Below, in pieces: positions 7,985 to 17,239 of a stretch of 64,000 bases of DNA. Each line of letters begins with the position of its first letter. Position 1 is the stretch's first letter. Location: the NCBI GenBank assembly GCA_947474675.1, contig CANJKA010000003.1:1-64000 (forward strand), read 5' to 3'. The position numbers and the translations under genes are program-made. Source of the DNA: Flavobacteriales bacterium. GTDB lineage: Bacteria > Bacteroidota > Bacteroidia > Flavobacteriales_D > Crocinitomicaceae. The notes beneath the pieces were generated by a model that was not told the origin of the DNA, ran no database searches, and saw nothing but the letters and a program-made list of their open reading frames with translations.

Positions 7985-8853
7985 TTTCATTACTACTTAC
8001 AATAATTTTGACAAGTTTAATTCTTGTTCAGTTTAAATTATATCCAAAATATGGAATTAATACGTTTCAATCCATCGTGTTTAATTATGTGACTGCTTTT
8101 ACTTGCGGCTTTTTAATTTTCGGAAAAGAATGGAATCCAATTTTTCTAGAACATGGTGATTGGCCTTATTTAGCTATGATTTCAGGTGTTTTATTTATTT
8201 CTTTGTTTTTAGTGATGGGATTAAGTTCTCAAAAAAATGGTGTGGCAATGACGTCGGTTGCTGTAAAGATGAGTATGGCTTTGACCTTAATTTTTATGAT
8301 TAAGTTTTACAATGAATCCCTTTCAATTTTAAAAATAGGAGGGATCCTTTTTGCTTTTTTAGGTGTTTTTTTAATGGCATACCAGAAAAAAGAAGAATCA
8401 ACAGGAAAATCGTATACTTGGATGTTGATCTTATTGTTTGTTGGAAGTGCTTTTTTAGATATTGTTTTAAATTATTTTCAAAAATACGAAGTATTGAACA
8501 TTCCTAATCCCTTGTTTTGTGCGATAGGATTTGGAGTTGCAGGATTAATTGGATTAGTTGTTTTGGTTTTAAGACTATTTAGAGGAAGCGAAAAAATTGA
8601 ATTAAAAAATGTTATCGCAGGAATTATCTTAGGTGTTCCTAATTTTTTCTCAATTTATTTTTTATTAGAATCATATAAATCTTCTGGATGGAATGATTCT
8701 ACTGTCTTATCAATCATGAATGTTTCTATAGTATTAGTTTCTGCACTTATTGGTTTTGTAGCTTTTAAAGAAAATGCAAGTCTTCAAAAAATTGTTGGCC
8801 TTATTTCTTCTGTATTAGCAATTGTGTTACTTTATTTTGCAACTCTATATTAA
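7981..8853 (+). CDS. EamA/DMT-family transporter
   Basis: A 290-residue inner-membrane protein with about ten membrane spans in two five-helix halves, the drug/metabolite transporter layout of the EamA family. Family members export amino acids, nucleosides or other small molecules; the substrate here is unknown. The start codon overlaps the ribD stop by four bases, so the two are co-translated. This could hint at export of a riboflavin-related compound, but tight packing is common in this genome and the link is only inference. Confidence 0.8.
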   Translation: MISLLLTIILTSLILVQFKLYPKYGINTFQSIVFNYVTAFTCGFLIFGKEWNPIFLEHGDWPYLAMISGVLFISLFLVMGLSSQKNGVAMTSVAVKMSMALTLIFMIKFYNESLSILKIGGILFAFLGVFLMAYQKKEESTGKSYTWMLILLFVGSAFLDIVLNYFQKYEVLNIPNPLFCAIGFGVAGLIGLVVLVLRLFRGSEKIELKNVIAGIILGVPNFFSIYFLLESYKSSGWNDSTVLSIMNVSIVLVSALIGFVAFKENASLQKIVGLISSVLAIVLLYFATLY

Positions 8854-8871
8854 TTTTTAAAAATATTATTT

Positions 8872-9729
8872 ATGAAAATACATCCTTTAAATACGGGAAA
8901 TTTCAAATTAGACGGTGGTGCAATGTTTGGAGTTGTGCCAAAATCTATCTGGCAAAGAACGAATCCTTCTGACTCTAATAACATGTGTGATTGGTCGATG
9001 AGAAGTATGCTTATCGAAGATGGAGATCGTTTAATTCTTATAGATACAGGAATTGGAGATAAACAAGATGAAAAGTTTTTTTCTCACTTTTATTTAAATG
9101 GAACAGATAGTTTAAATGGAAATTTAAAGAGGTTAGGTTTTTCTCCTGATGATATAACAGATGTATTTTTAACTCATTTACATTTTGATCATTGTGGGGG
9201 TGCAATTCAATGGAACAAAGAAAGGACTGGTTTTGTGCCTAGTTTTAAAAATGCAATATATTGGAGTACTGAAAATCATTGGAATTGGGCGATTGAACCA
9301 AATCCTAGAGAAAAAGCGTCATTCTTGTCAGATAATATTCTTCCTTTAAAAGAAAGTGGTCAATTAAAATTTATTGAAAGAAACGGTGATTTTACTAAAA
9401 ATGTTTTTAATAATTTTGATGTTCTTTTTGTAGATGGTCACACAGAAAGTATGATGATTCCTCATGTCCATTATCAAGATAAAACGCTTGTGTTTATGGC
9501 TGATTTGTTACCAAGTGTCGGACACATTCCTCTTCCTTATGTTATGGGCTATGACACAAGACCTCTTTTAACAATGACAGAAAAAGAAAAATTTTTAAGT
9601 ATAGCTTCTGAAAAAGAATTTATTCTATTTTTAGAGCATGATAAAGTAAACGAATGTTGTACACTTCAAAATACAGAAAAGGGTATTCGACTTAATAAAA
9701 GTTTTCGATTTTCGGAACTTTTTCAGTAA
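8872..9729 (+). CDS. metallo-beta-lactamase-fold hydrolase (lactonase-like)
   Basis: A 285-residue cytoplasmic protein of the MBL superfamily. The binuclear zinc motif THLHFDHCGG lies near residues 102-111, preceded by LIDTGIGDK and followed by DGHTESM and VFMADLLPS, which supply the later His and Asp ligands. No signal peptide is seen. The arrangement resembles N-acyl-homoserine lactonases and related esterases, but many functions share the fold. It follows the EamA gene after 18 bases and is probably the last gene of the ribD operon. Confidence 0.83.
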   Translation: MKIHPLNTGNFKLDGGAMFGVVPKSIWQRTNPSDSNNMCDWSMRSMLIEDGDRLILIDTGIGDKQDEKFFSHFYLNGTDSLNGNLKRLGFSPDDITDVFLTHLHFDHCGGAIQWNKERTGFVPSFKNAIYWSTENHWNWAIEPNPREKASFLSDNILPLKESGQLKFIERNGDFTKNVFNNFDVLFVDGHTESMMIPHVHYQDKTLVFMADLLPSVGHIPLPYVMGYDTRPLLTMTEKEKFLSIASEKEFILFLEHDKVNECCTLQNTEKGIRLNKSFRFSELFQ

Positions 9730-9778
9730 CATTTCGTACTTTGACTATTATAATGCTTTAATCTTCAATTAACAGACT

Positions 9779-11197
9779 ATGGAAAAATACTTACAACTAC
9801 TCTTAAAAGAGGTAAATACAGTTATAATCCCTGGTTTGGGTGCGTTAACAATCACCAATTACAAAACCGGTGAAATAATGTTTATGCCTTATTTGAAATA
9901 CGATGATGGAAAATTATCTTCGTTTATTAAAGATAAAGCCGAGATTTCTGAGGAAGATGCTAAAAGTTTAATTTCAGTTAAAGTTGAATCTATATTAAGT
10001 AATTTAAACAATGGTTCGAATGCTTCTTTAAGTGGCTTAGGTTTCTTTTCAAAAGATAGTTCAGGAGATGTTATTTTTTCAAATAATTCTATTGAAAGTG
10101 AGAATAAACCAGAAGAACTTGAAGCCTCATTTTCAGAAGATACTTTGATCGATGAAATAATTGTTGTTGAGCCTGAAATTGTTGAATCTTTTTTAGAATC
10201 GACTCCGGTTTCTATTCCTGTTGATATAGTTAGTGGTTCGTCTATTGATTCTGATGTTGATAAGAAAGAGGATGTTTCTGTTGAAAAAAAGAAAAGTCTA
10301 TTTGGAATATTTAACAAACCAGCTATTGACAAAGAGGTAATAGATGAAATTGAAAATAATGAAGAAATTAAAAATAATCAAGCTTTTCAAGTTGCCGATT
10401 CTGTTGTTATTGTTGAAAATGATATTGTAGAAACTGTTATTGAAGAAGAAAATATTATTCAAGATGATGATGAACAGAAAGAAGTAATTGTCGAATCTTT
10501 AACAGAAGAGTCCCTTCTAAATACAATAATTCCAGAAGATAATATTAATCTTGAATCTGAAGGAGAAAGTGTAAAAGAATCTGATTTAGAGGATGTTTTT
10601 CCTGAGTCAGATCAAGATGATGATGTTGTTGTTAAAAAGAAAAAGGGGATTGGTTTCTTTGTTAAAATTTTCTTGTTGCTTCTTGTTGTTGGAAGTGGTG
10701 TTTTAGTCGGAATTAACTTTAAAAATGTCCAAGATCATATTCCGTTTTTATCTCATAAAAAAGAGGTTTCAGATGAACAAAAAATGATCAGTAAATTAGA
10801 ATCTGACAAAACAAAACCTTCTGTTAATGATGGTGTTAAGTCTGAAGAGTTAATTGAAACACCAGAAGAAGTTCATGTAGAACCGAAAAGTAATACGATT
10901 TCAAATGATGATAAATCAAGATCAAATCATTTGTCTTCAAAGGTTTCAACAAGTTTAAATGAACCACTAGACGTAAAACAAACCTTTTATATTGTTTTAG
11001 GTTCTTTTTCCAATAAATCTAATGCAGATCGATCTGTTTCTAAATTAATTTCGGAAGGAAAAAATTCAGCGATTACTGTTGAGCGGAACGGTAAGTTTTT
11101 GGTGACTATATCAAACTATTCGAATATTGATGATGCAAATTCAGGTTTGAAGTCTGTAAAAGAAACTTTTTCTAAAGCTTGGATTTTGAAACCATAA
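9779..11197 (+). CDS. HU-like/SPOR domain membrane protein
   Basis: A 472-residue protein. The N-terminal 110 residues contain VNTVIIPGLGALTI and SLSGLGFFSK, typical of the paired CCDC81-like HU domains found in Bacteroidota. A long acidic low-complexity linker (about 115-285) follows, then one membrane span (about 289-312), a second linker and a C-terminal SPOR domain (about 400-472, QTFYIVLGSFSNKSNA). SPOR domains bind denuded septal peptidoglycan, and the HU-like part would face the cytoplasm. A role linking nucleoid or cytoplasmic factors to cell-wall sites is inference. Its stop codon directly abuts the stop of the opposing gene. Confidence 0.85.
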   Translation: MEKYLQLLLKEVNTVIIPGLGALTITNYKTGEIMFMPYLKYDDGKLSSFIKDKAEISEEDAKSLISVKVESILSNLNNGSNASLSGLGFFSKDSSGDVIFSNNSIESENKPEELEASFSEDTLIDEIIVVEPEIVESFLESTPVSIPVDIVSGSSIDSDVDKKEDVSVEKKKSLFGIFNKPAIDKEVIDEIENNEEIKNNQAFQVADSVVIVENDIVETVIEEENIIQDDDEQKEVIVESLTEESLLNTIIPEDNINLESEGESVKESDLEDVFPESDQDDDVVVKKKKGIGFFVKIFLLLLVVGSGVLVGINFKNVQDHIPFLSHKKEVSDEQKMISKLESDKTKPSVNDGVKSEELIETPEEVHVEPKSNTISNDDKSRSNHLSSKVSTSLNEPLDVKQTFYIVLGSFSNKSNADRSVSKLISEGKNSAITVERNGKFLVTISNYSNIDDANSGLKSVKETFSKAWILKP

Positions 11198-12670
11198 TTA
11201 AAGAATTGGGCAATTAGAAGCTTTTTTAAAGTTGATTTTACCTTTATTCTTATGCTTCATTGTAGCTTTACATTTTGGATGATAAAAGATTGGAACTTTA
11301 GCATAGAAATAAATATCAGCACCATATATATCTTGATTTGTTACCCAGTTTAGGAATTTATCAGTACCTATTGTAATTGGACCAAATCTTAAACTAAGTC
11401 CTAGTTGTGGATCTTTGTATTCATAAAGGCTAAATGGTATTGCAATGTCTATCCATTTCGTTTCAAAACGTGGACAAATAGAAAGTGAATTTGCATGACG
11501 AAGTCCAAATTTATTTATTCCGTGAGGAATTCCTTGAATAATAGAAGCGTTAACATAAATAAATGAAGCCCAAACATTGTAATCAAATTGAAGTGAAATA
11601 AAGGTCGGTAGTTTAACTTTTGTAGGTTTATTAACTTTTCCTTCATTGATAGTTATTTCAGAACTTTCAAAAACATTTAACGCATTAGTTGAATCAATTT
11701 TTGTATTTGAATAGTTCATCCATTCAACGTTTTTCAATTCATAACCAGCAAACTTTATATTTTCTTCTTTAAATTTAACAGCTCCAATATCAACAATAGA
11801 AAAACCAATTTTGTATTTATATGGAATATATCTACAACCTGATTTTTTTGTATTTGGTTTGTACGATTCACATGAAGCTAGTAGACTTTGATATGTAAAC
11901 CCTATGTCTAACCCTAATCCGCCTTTTGAGGATAGTTTTGGATTAGGAGTGTACATTGCATCCATATTCAAAGTTTGAAGTGAGATTTGAAAACTATCTC
12001 TTACATTTACATCAATATCATAAATGTTTGCAGCTCCTGCAGCTATAGAGTAAAATTTCTTAATTGAAGCACCACCAATAAACATTTGCTTTCCTTTTTT
12101 TAGAAATGCATATGAATAACTTGCCTGGATTTCAGCAAAGGTTAAAGATGCTAATTTAAGATTGTTTGCGGTGTAATTTATATCTTGATGTGGCGTATTG
12201 AATTTCACCCCATCTTCAATAAATGGTTTCGCAAATGCGGGTAAATTTTGTAATCCGTTATAGCTCCTTGCGTTGAAAGATAATCCAATTCCGTGATCAC
12301 CCTTGTTCCACGTTGCTCCAGGCCCAGCAACAAATTCACGGTTATATAAACGTGAATCAATTCTTCTTACATCGTATCTTATTTCTTTATCTAACTCCGA
12401 TTTCCCAAATGCTTTAATTAAACTAATATCTTGTAAATAGACGTAATTATTATTAGTGTAGCTTCCAAATCCAACGATATTTATATCCAAATATGTTTTA
12501 GAATTAGCCATACTAGAAGGGTTCAAAACGACCATGTTTGTTGGGCAGTAATTACTATGAACTGACCCAAAAGCATTTTGGCTAGATACTGAAAAAGTAT
12601 TTAGCAATAGTATGTTAATGAATATAGCTTTTTGTAATAGGGAAGTAGTTTTTATTTTCAATATTTTCAA
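11198..12670 (-). CDS. DUF5723-type outer-membrane beta-barrel protein
   Basis: A 490-residue exported protein. The N-terminus has a basic and hydrophobic signal peptide ending near VSSQNAFG. The mature part opens with NPSSMANSKTYLDINIVGFGS, a pattern seen at the start of DUF5723 family barrels (ends NPSSMA and NIVGFG), and continues with alternating aromatic/polar strands. The GAPDH gene lies 2 bases upstream on the same strand, so they probably share a transcript although no functional link is evident. The C-terminal residues include several Cys (HPKCKATM, KASNCPIL), unusual for a barrel end. Ligand and role unknown. Confidence 0.7.
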   Translation of the reverse strand: MKILKIKTTSLLQKAIFINILLLNTFSVSSQNAFGSVHSNYCPTNMVVLNPSSMANSKTYLDINIVGFGSYTNNNYVYLQDISLIKAFGKSELDKEIRYDVRRIDSRLYNREFVAGPGATWNKGDHGIGLSFNARSYNGLQNLPAFAKPFIEDGVKFNTPHQDINYTANNLKLASLTFAEIQASYSYAFLKKGKQMFIGGASIKKFYSIAAGAANIYDIDVNVRDSFQISLQTLNMDAMYTPNPKLSSKGGLGLDIGFTYQSLLASCESYKPNTKKSGCRYIPYKYKIGFSIVDIGAVKFKEENIKFAGYELKNVEWMNYSNTKIDSTNALNVFESSEITINEGKVNKPTKVKLPTFISLQFDYNVWASFIYVNASIIQGIPHGINKFGLRHANSLSICPRFETKWIDIAIPFSLYEYKDPQLGLSLRFGPITIGTDKFLNWVTNQDIYGADIYFYAKVPIFYHPKCKATMKHKNKGKINFKKASNCPIL

Positions 12671-12672
12671 TT

Positions 12673-13662
12673 TTAAATTCTCGAAACTAAATCGATGAGT
12701 CTGTTAGAATAACCTGCCTCGTTATCATACCATCCAATAACTTTGATTAAATTCCCTGTTACACTTGTTAATTCTGAGTCAAAAATACAACTATTTGGGT
12801 CTCCCACAATATCAATAGAAACAATTGGCTCATTCGTGTATTTTAAAATTCCTTTTAATTCACCTTCAGCAGCCTTTTTCATTGCTTCATTTATTTCTTC
12901 TATACTTGGAGGGTTTTTAACTACTAATGTTAAATCAGTCATAGAACCATCAGGAACAGGAACACGATAAGCATTTCCATTCATCTTTCCTTTTAATTCT
13001 GGAAATATTTTAGTTAAAGCTCCTGCGGCACCTGTACTTGTTGGAATAATCGAAATTGCTGCTGCTCTTGCTCTTCTTAAATCATTGTGAGGAGAATCAT
13101 GAAGTCTCTGATCAGAAGTATAACTATGAACAGTTGTAATGTAAGCATTTTCAACTTCGCACATCGCTAATAAAACTTTAAGCATTGGAGCCGCTGAGTT
13201 TGTTGTACAAGAAGCGTTCGATAAAATCACATCATCCATATTTAATAAATGATCATTCACTCCAAGAACTATTGTTTTGACATCATCCCCTTTTCCAGGT
13301 GAAGAAATAATTACTTTTTCAGCACCTCCGACTAAATGTTTGGAAGCATCTTCTTTTGTTAGAAAAAACCCTGTTGATTCAATAACAATTTTCACATTAT
13401 GTTCTTTCCAAGGAATTAATTCAGGATTTTTTTCTTTAATAAATATAATTTCTTTACCATTTTCAAAAACAAGTTTATTCTCAATTATTTCAAAATCAAG
13501 TTTCAATTTCGAATGAATACTGTCATATTTTAATAAATGAGCTAAAGTGTTAATGTCAGATAAATCGTTGACAACAGCTACGTTTACATCATTCCTTAAT
13601 AAACTTAGTCGTGTAAAATATCTACCTATTCTTCCAAATCCATTTATTCCAATATTTTTCAT
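12673..13662 (-). CDS. gap: glyceraldehyde-3-phosphate dehydrogenase
   Basis: A 329-residue glycolytic enzyme oxidising glyceraldehyde 3-phosphate to 1,3-bisphosphoglycerate. The Rossmann motif INGFGRIGR is at residues 5-13, Asp33 fits NAD preference, and catalytic Cys152 sits in SNASCTTNS. The usual second Cys of the CTTNC motif is Ser here. WYDNEAGYSNR near the C-terminus is also typical. The start ATG gives the standard N-terminus. A long upstream hairpin (13748-13781) isolates it from the T9SS operon, and it runs into the DUF5723 gene 2 bases later. Confidence 0.96.
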   Translation of the reverse strand: MKNIGINGFGRIGRYFTRLSLLRNDVNVAVVNDLSDINTLAHLLKYDSIHSKLKLDFEIIENKLVFENGKEIIFIKEKNPELIPWKEHNVKIVIESTGFFLTKEDASKHLVGGAEKVIISSPGKGDDVKTIVLGVNDHLLNMDDVILSNASCTTNSAAPMLKVLLAMCEVENAYITTVHSYTSDQRLHDSPHNDLRRARAAAISIIPTSTGAAGALTKIFPELKGKMNGNAYRVPVPDGSMTDLTLVVKNPPSIEEINEAMKKAAEGELKGILKYTNEPIVSIDIVGDPNSCIFDSELTSVTGNLIKVIGWYDNEAGYSNRLIDLVSRI

Positions 13663-13747
13663 TTTCTTATTCTTTAGTAATGATGAATAGTCGACATAAA
13701 GATATACAACTTATAGATACTAAAAAAATAATTTCTAAATTAACTTT

Positions 13748-13781
13748 AAAAAAAAAGACGATCACATGATCGTCTTTTTTT
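13748..13781 (-). terminator. terminator of the T9SS adhesin operon
   Basis: A perfect 14-bp stem (13750-13763 with 13768-13781) and a 4-base loop ACAT, flanked by A and T tracts, stands 16 bases after the stop of the 971-residue adhesin on the minus strand and before the GAPDH promoter region. It would work in either direction. Confidence 0.9.
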
Positions 13782-13796
13782 GTTTATTTTTTCACT

Positions 13797-16712
13797 TTAG
13801 TTTTTAGTAGGATTTAAAACTTCAATAAATCCATTTTTAATTAATTTGTCGTCTTGAAGGGTCACTGAATCAACATAATAGGTATATACTCCTGTTGTAA
13901 CATAATTACCTTTGTTGTCTGTTCCGTCCCATTTTCCTGTTGGATCGTCATATTCTTTTATTAAAACACCCCATCGATCTACGATTACTATGTGGAATGA
14001 TTTGAATATTTCTTTATCTCCAATCATGTGATAAAAGTCATTAATGCCATCTCCATTTGGAGTAAATACGTTGGGCATTTCAATGTCACAAACTTTCATA
14101 GTAATTATTGAAGAATCTGTTTTAGTTTCACAAGAATTTGAAATTGTAAATGTGTAATTTCCTGCTTGAGAAACATTTATTGTTGGTGTAGTTTCTCCAG
14201 TACTCCAAATCATTGATGTTACAAAATCTGGTAAAACAATCATAGGAGCTAATGTTATCGATTTGCCTTCACAAATTTTAAAATCTGAAAGGTCGAAATA
14301 TACTCCAGGTATAAATGTAATTGAAAGTGTGTCGTCATCTAAACATGTTGGTTCAGTGAAAATTAATTGATAAGTTCCATAAGTTGTTATGGAGACTCCA
14401 GTGTTAAGTGAATCTATATGTTCAAAAGTTGGAAAAGCTCCTATTGATGGAGGGATATATGACCAATGACCTAATTGACTTGGACCAGTGTTGAATATCA
14501 TATTAATAGAGTCATTACACATCGTTGATTGGTGAATGATTACTACTGGAGGTTGAGAAGTTATGACAAAAGTTGTGTCATATGGACAGCCATTATTTCC
14601 AACTCCATTTATCGTGTATGATCCTATTCCAATACTATTGCTAAATGCATTTGGATTTGCTATAACAATAGGGGGGGTACTTCCTGATATCCACATTACT
14701 GAATCGAATTGTGAACTATTTCCAATTGTAAATACTTTAGGAGCATTTGGACATACAAAGAAAGGAGCGTTTAGGTTAAAAGGTAAATCTCCAAAATAAG
14801 AAATAGTTGCTGTGTCAGCTGCAACACAAGTTGTTGTCGTTGTGTATACAATATGGTATATACCTGGAGTAGGAAATGTTACAGATGTGTTTACGTTTGT
14901 ACTCGATGCAAAAACTGGTGTGCCGGGAGAATTATAAAAACTCCAAATTCCAGGTTGTGTAGCATTATTTGTTGTCATATTAAGAGATCCAGTACAAATA
15001 GAGTCTGTTTCTAGTACGTCGACATAATGAACAATAACATTTATTGTTGTATCATGAGGACAACCAAAATCATCAATAATACGAAATACATACGGATTGT
15101 TCCCTAACAAAGAAGGAATAGTGATTTTTGTACTGTCTGTTTGTGATATTATTGGATTTACATTTATATATCCTCCAGAAACAGGATAGTTTTGATAGGT
15201 TAATGAATCTCCATAGTTACAAGATGAAAAATTAATTCCCCATTGAAAAATATATCCGTCATCTGCTCCTTGATCATCTGTTACTGTAATTGTCCAATTC
15301 CCGTTTAATGGACAACCTAATAAAGATGTTGTGAGATTGTTTTGAGGTTTGTACGAGCCTGAAGTTATTGTAGCTCCAGGGCTTGGGGCTGGTGGACTTA
15401 CTAAAGTTGTTGTTGTTCCTGGAGAACCAGCTCCAACTTGTGCAAAAGTATATTGAGCAGCATCAGAGAAACAATAATTATAACCATTTCCAGCAACAGA
15501 AGATGGGTCTTCGTATGGCTCTCCTAAAAAAGTGTTTAATGGAGAAGTGTTATTTCCATTGAAAAGAGTAGCAATAGTACCGTTAGGACATGTTATGGTA
15601 GCAATTAAATCACCAATATATGAATGTTCCATTTCTAAACAAATTTCACTAATTCCACATTGAGCAGTAAGAACTTGATTAGGAGGAAAGCCACTAATAG
15701 GAATATCTGTAGTATAACTTGTTCCTGTCCCATCTGGAAGATAGGTTGTTCCTGCTACAGCACCTGAGATTACAAAGTTAGCAGGAGGAATGGTGAAGCC
15801 ATAAAGAGTTGTGTCAGTTGAATTAAATCCGCCAAATAACATACTAGATTCACCTATACAAAGTGTGTCAGGACTAGCGAATAACCCTCCAAAATTAGGG
15901 ATTGTTCCTACTCGAATGTAAACATCTCTTATTGAAGAAAATGTTAGAGAATCTCTTAAAATAATACGTGATATAAAGCCACTACTTGTATTTGCTACAT
16001 ATTGAATTGTGTCGGTTTCTAAAAAGACTTCACCTGTTGACCATTCCCATCTAAACAAAACGTTAGCATCGTTTTGAGAGTATCCAACTCCAGTTGATTG
16101 AAGTGAATTTATATAATCAGGGTGAATTGTTAGTATCAAGGTGTCTCCAAGGCAAAGATCTATAAAAACAGAGTCTGAAAGTAGTGAATTAGTAGATGAG
16201 CTATTTACAAAAGCTTCTAAATTAATATCAATTGGTTGAGCTGGTTTTGTGCAGATCAAATTTGCAGACCATCCTATGTTGTTTGATGCAGCATTGGAGT
16301 GAAAAACAAAAGTTAAACAACCACTTAAATTTGTGAAGGATGATGTGAATCTATAACCTAAAGGATGTGTCCCGCTATTTATTGAAGCTACTAAAGGAGA
16401 TAATGTTGATGGTCCATCGAAAATATATAAGGTGTCAGTTGGATCAACATTCCAAATATACCCATCTGCTGTAAGTGATGAAAAAGTGATTTTAGTTCCA
16501 TTAACAATGTCTGGGCAGACAGTTAAAGTATCATTAAAATTATTTACATAATTTGTACTTGTACCATTGTCAAAAAAGTTTGCTACAATTGAATTGTAGG
16601 TTGAACAGTTAATAGGATTACTAACGTTGTTGTTTGGTGAATTCATATTTAACTGACCTATCGAATAGATACTTGTTAATAGGATTGCCGAGAATGTGAA
16701 AATATATTTCAT
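13797..16712 (-). CDS. large T9SS type B secreted protein with CUB-like and P-type domains
   Basis: A 971-residue cell-surface or secreted protein. A signal peptide (about 1-19) is followed by a CUB-like beta-sandwich (about 30-150) and a proprotein-convertase P-like domain (about 330-500; SEICLEMEHSYIGDL, then LNGNWTITVTDDQGADDGY only in part). Repeated Ig-like segments with paired Cys come next. The C-terminal 95 residues form a type B sorting domain (NVFTPNGDGIND, DRWGVLIKEYDD, WDGTDNKG), the class recognised by T9SS for surface export in gliding bacteria. It follows a small secreted protein gene after 4 bases. A role in adhesion or polymer binding is inference. Confidence 0.88.
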   Translation of the reverse strand: MKYIFTFSAILLTSIYSIGQLNMNSPNNNVSNPINCSTYNSIVANFFDNGTSTNYVNNFNDTLTVCPDIVNGTKITFSSLTADGYIWNVDPTDTLYIFDGPSTLSPLVASINSGTHPLGYRFTSSFTNLSGCLTFVFHSNAASNNIGWSANLICTKPAQPIDINLEAFVNSSSTNSLLSDSVFIDLCLGDTLILTIHPDYINSLQSTGVGYSQNDANVLFRWEWSTGEVFLETDTIQYVANTSSGFISRIILRDSLTFSSIRDVYIRVGTIPNFGGLFASPDTLCIGESSMLFGGFNSTDTTLYGFTIPPANFVISGAVAGTTYLPDGTGTSYTTDIPISGFPPNQVLTAQCGISEICLEMEHSYIGDLIATITCPNGTIATLFNGNNTSPLNTFLGEPYEDPSSVAGNGYNYCFSDAAQYTFAQVGAGSPGTTTTLVSPPAPSPGATITSGSYKPQNNLTTSLLGCPLNGNWTITVTDDQGADDGYIFQWGINFSSCNYGDSLTYQNYPVSGGYINVNPIISQTDSTKITIPSLLGNNPYVFRIIDDFGCPHDTTINVIVHYVDVLETDSICTGSLNMTTNNATQPGIWSFYNSPGTPVFASSTNVNTSVTFPTPGIYHIVYTTTTTCVAADTATISYFGDLPFNLNAPFFVCPNAPKVFTIGNSSQFDSVMWISGSTPPIVIANPNAFSNSIGIGSYTINGVGNNGCPYDTTFVITSQPPVVIIHQSTMCNDSINMIFNTGPSQLGHWSYIPPSIGAFPTFEHIDSLNTGVSITTYGTYQLIFTEPTCLDDDTLSITFIPGVYFDLSDFKICEGKSITLAPMIVLPDFVTSMIWSTGETTPTINVSQAGNYTFTISNSCETKTDSSIITMKVCDIEMPNVFTPNGDGINDFYHMIGDKEIFKSFHIVIVDRWGVLIKEYDDPTGKWDGTDNKGNYVTTGVYTYYVDSVTLQDDKLIKNGFIEVLNPTKN

Positions 16713-16716
16713 TTCG

Positions 16717-17097
16717 TTATTTAATTTGATTTAGAACAGTTATACCTTTGATGATTAAAAGAGATTGACCTCCATTAATTAAATAATACTGAGTTTCATT
16801 TTTGAGGTCCAAATTAAATGCTAAATAATTAAAAGAAACTCCTTCAATACTTACTATGTTTAATGATTCATAAGTATGTCCTTTTTCTTTTTGCTTTTCA
16901 TCAAAAGGGATTAACAGAATACCTTGATTAAACGATTTGTTGTAAAGATTATACATCTCAATATTCGATTTTTTTAAAGTGTTAATCTCTTTTTCTGAAT
17001 ACTTTTTCAAAAGTAATTCATCTAAATTAAGATTAGTTTGACTAAATGACATGGATGTAAATAGTACGAAAAAGACAAAAGTTAATTTTCCTATCAT
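16717..17097 (-). CDS. small secreted protein of unknown function
   Basis: This 126-residue protein has a clear signal peptide (about 1-20, hydrophobic core FVFFVLF, cleavage near SFSQ). The mature part is mostly helical at first (LLLKKYSEKEINTLKKS), then beta-like, and I recognise no family. It is immediately upstream of the large T9SS adhesin with a 4-base gap, so the two are probably co-transcribed. It lacks a T9SS tail and may stay periplasmic. Confidence 0.7.
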   Translation of the reverse strand: MIGKLTFVFFVLFTSMSFSQTNLNLDELLLKKYSEKEINTLKKSNIEMYNLYNKSFNQGILLIPFDEKQKEKGHTYESLNIVSIEGVSFNYLAFNLDLKNETQYYLINGGQSLLIIKGITVLNQIK

Positions 17098-17203
17098 AAT
17101 TAAAATTAATGAGTATTTAAACTACTAGACTCAATTTGAAAAGATAAAGTTGCATCTGTTAATTAAAACTTGGTTATTTATGAATAAAAAGTAAAAATTA
17201 AGC

Positions 17204-17211
17204 TAAATTTG
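17204..17211 (+). promoter_or_regulatory. candidate -7 box of the transketolase operon
   Basis: TAAATTTG matches TAnnTTTG and lies 28 bases before the transketolase ATG. No TTTG with the usual spacing was found upstream, so only half of the promoter is supported. Confidence 0.5.
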
Positions 17212-17239
17212 TACTTGTTAATAATAGAAAATAAAAGAA

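Noticed and set aside
9889-10332. 147-codon minus-strand open frame inside the SPOR gene
   Set aside because: A Ser/Thr-rich shadow of the acidic linker on the real strand.
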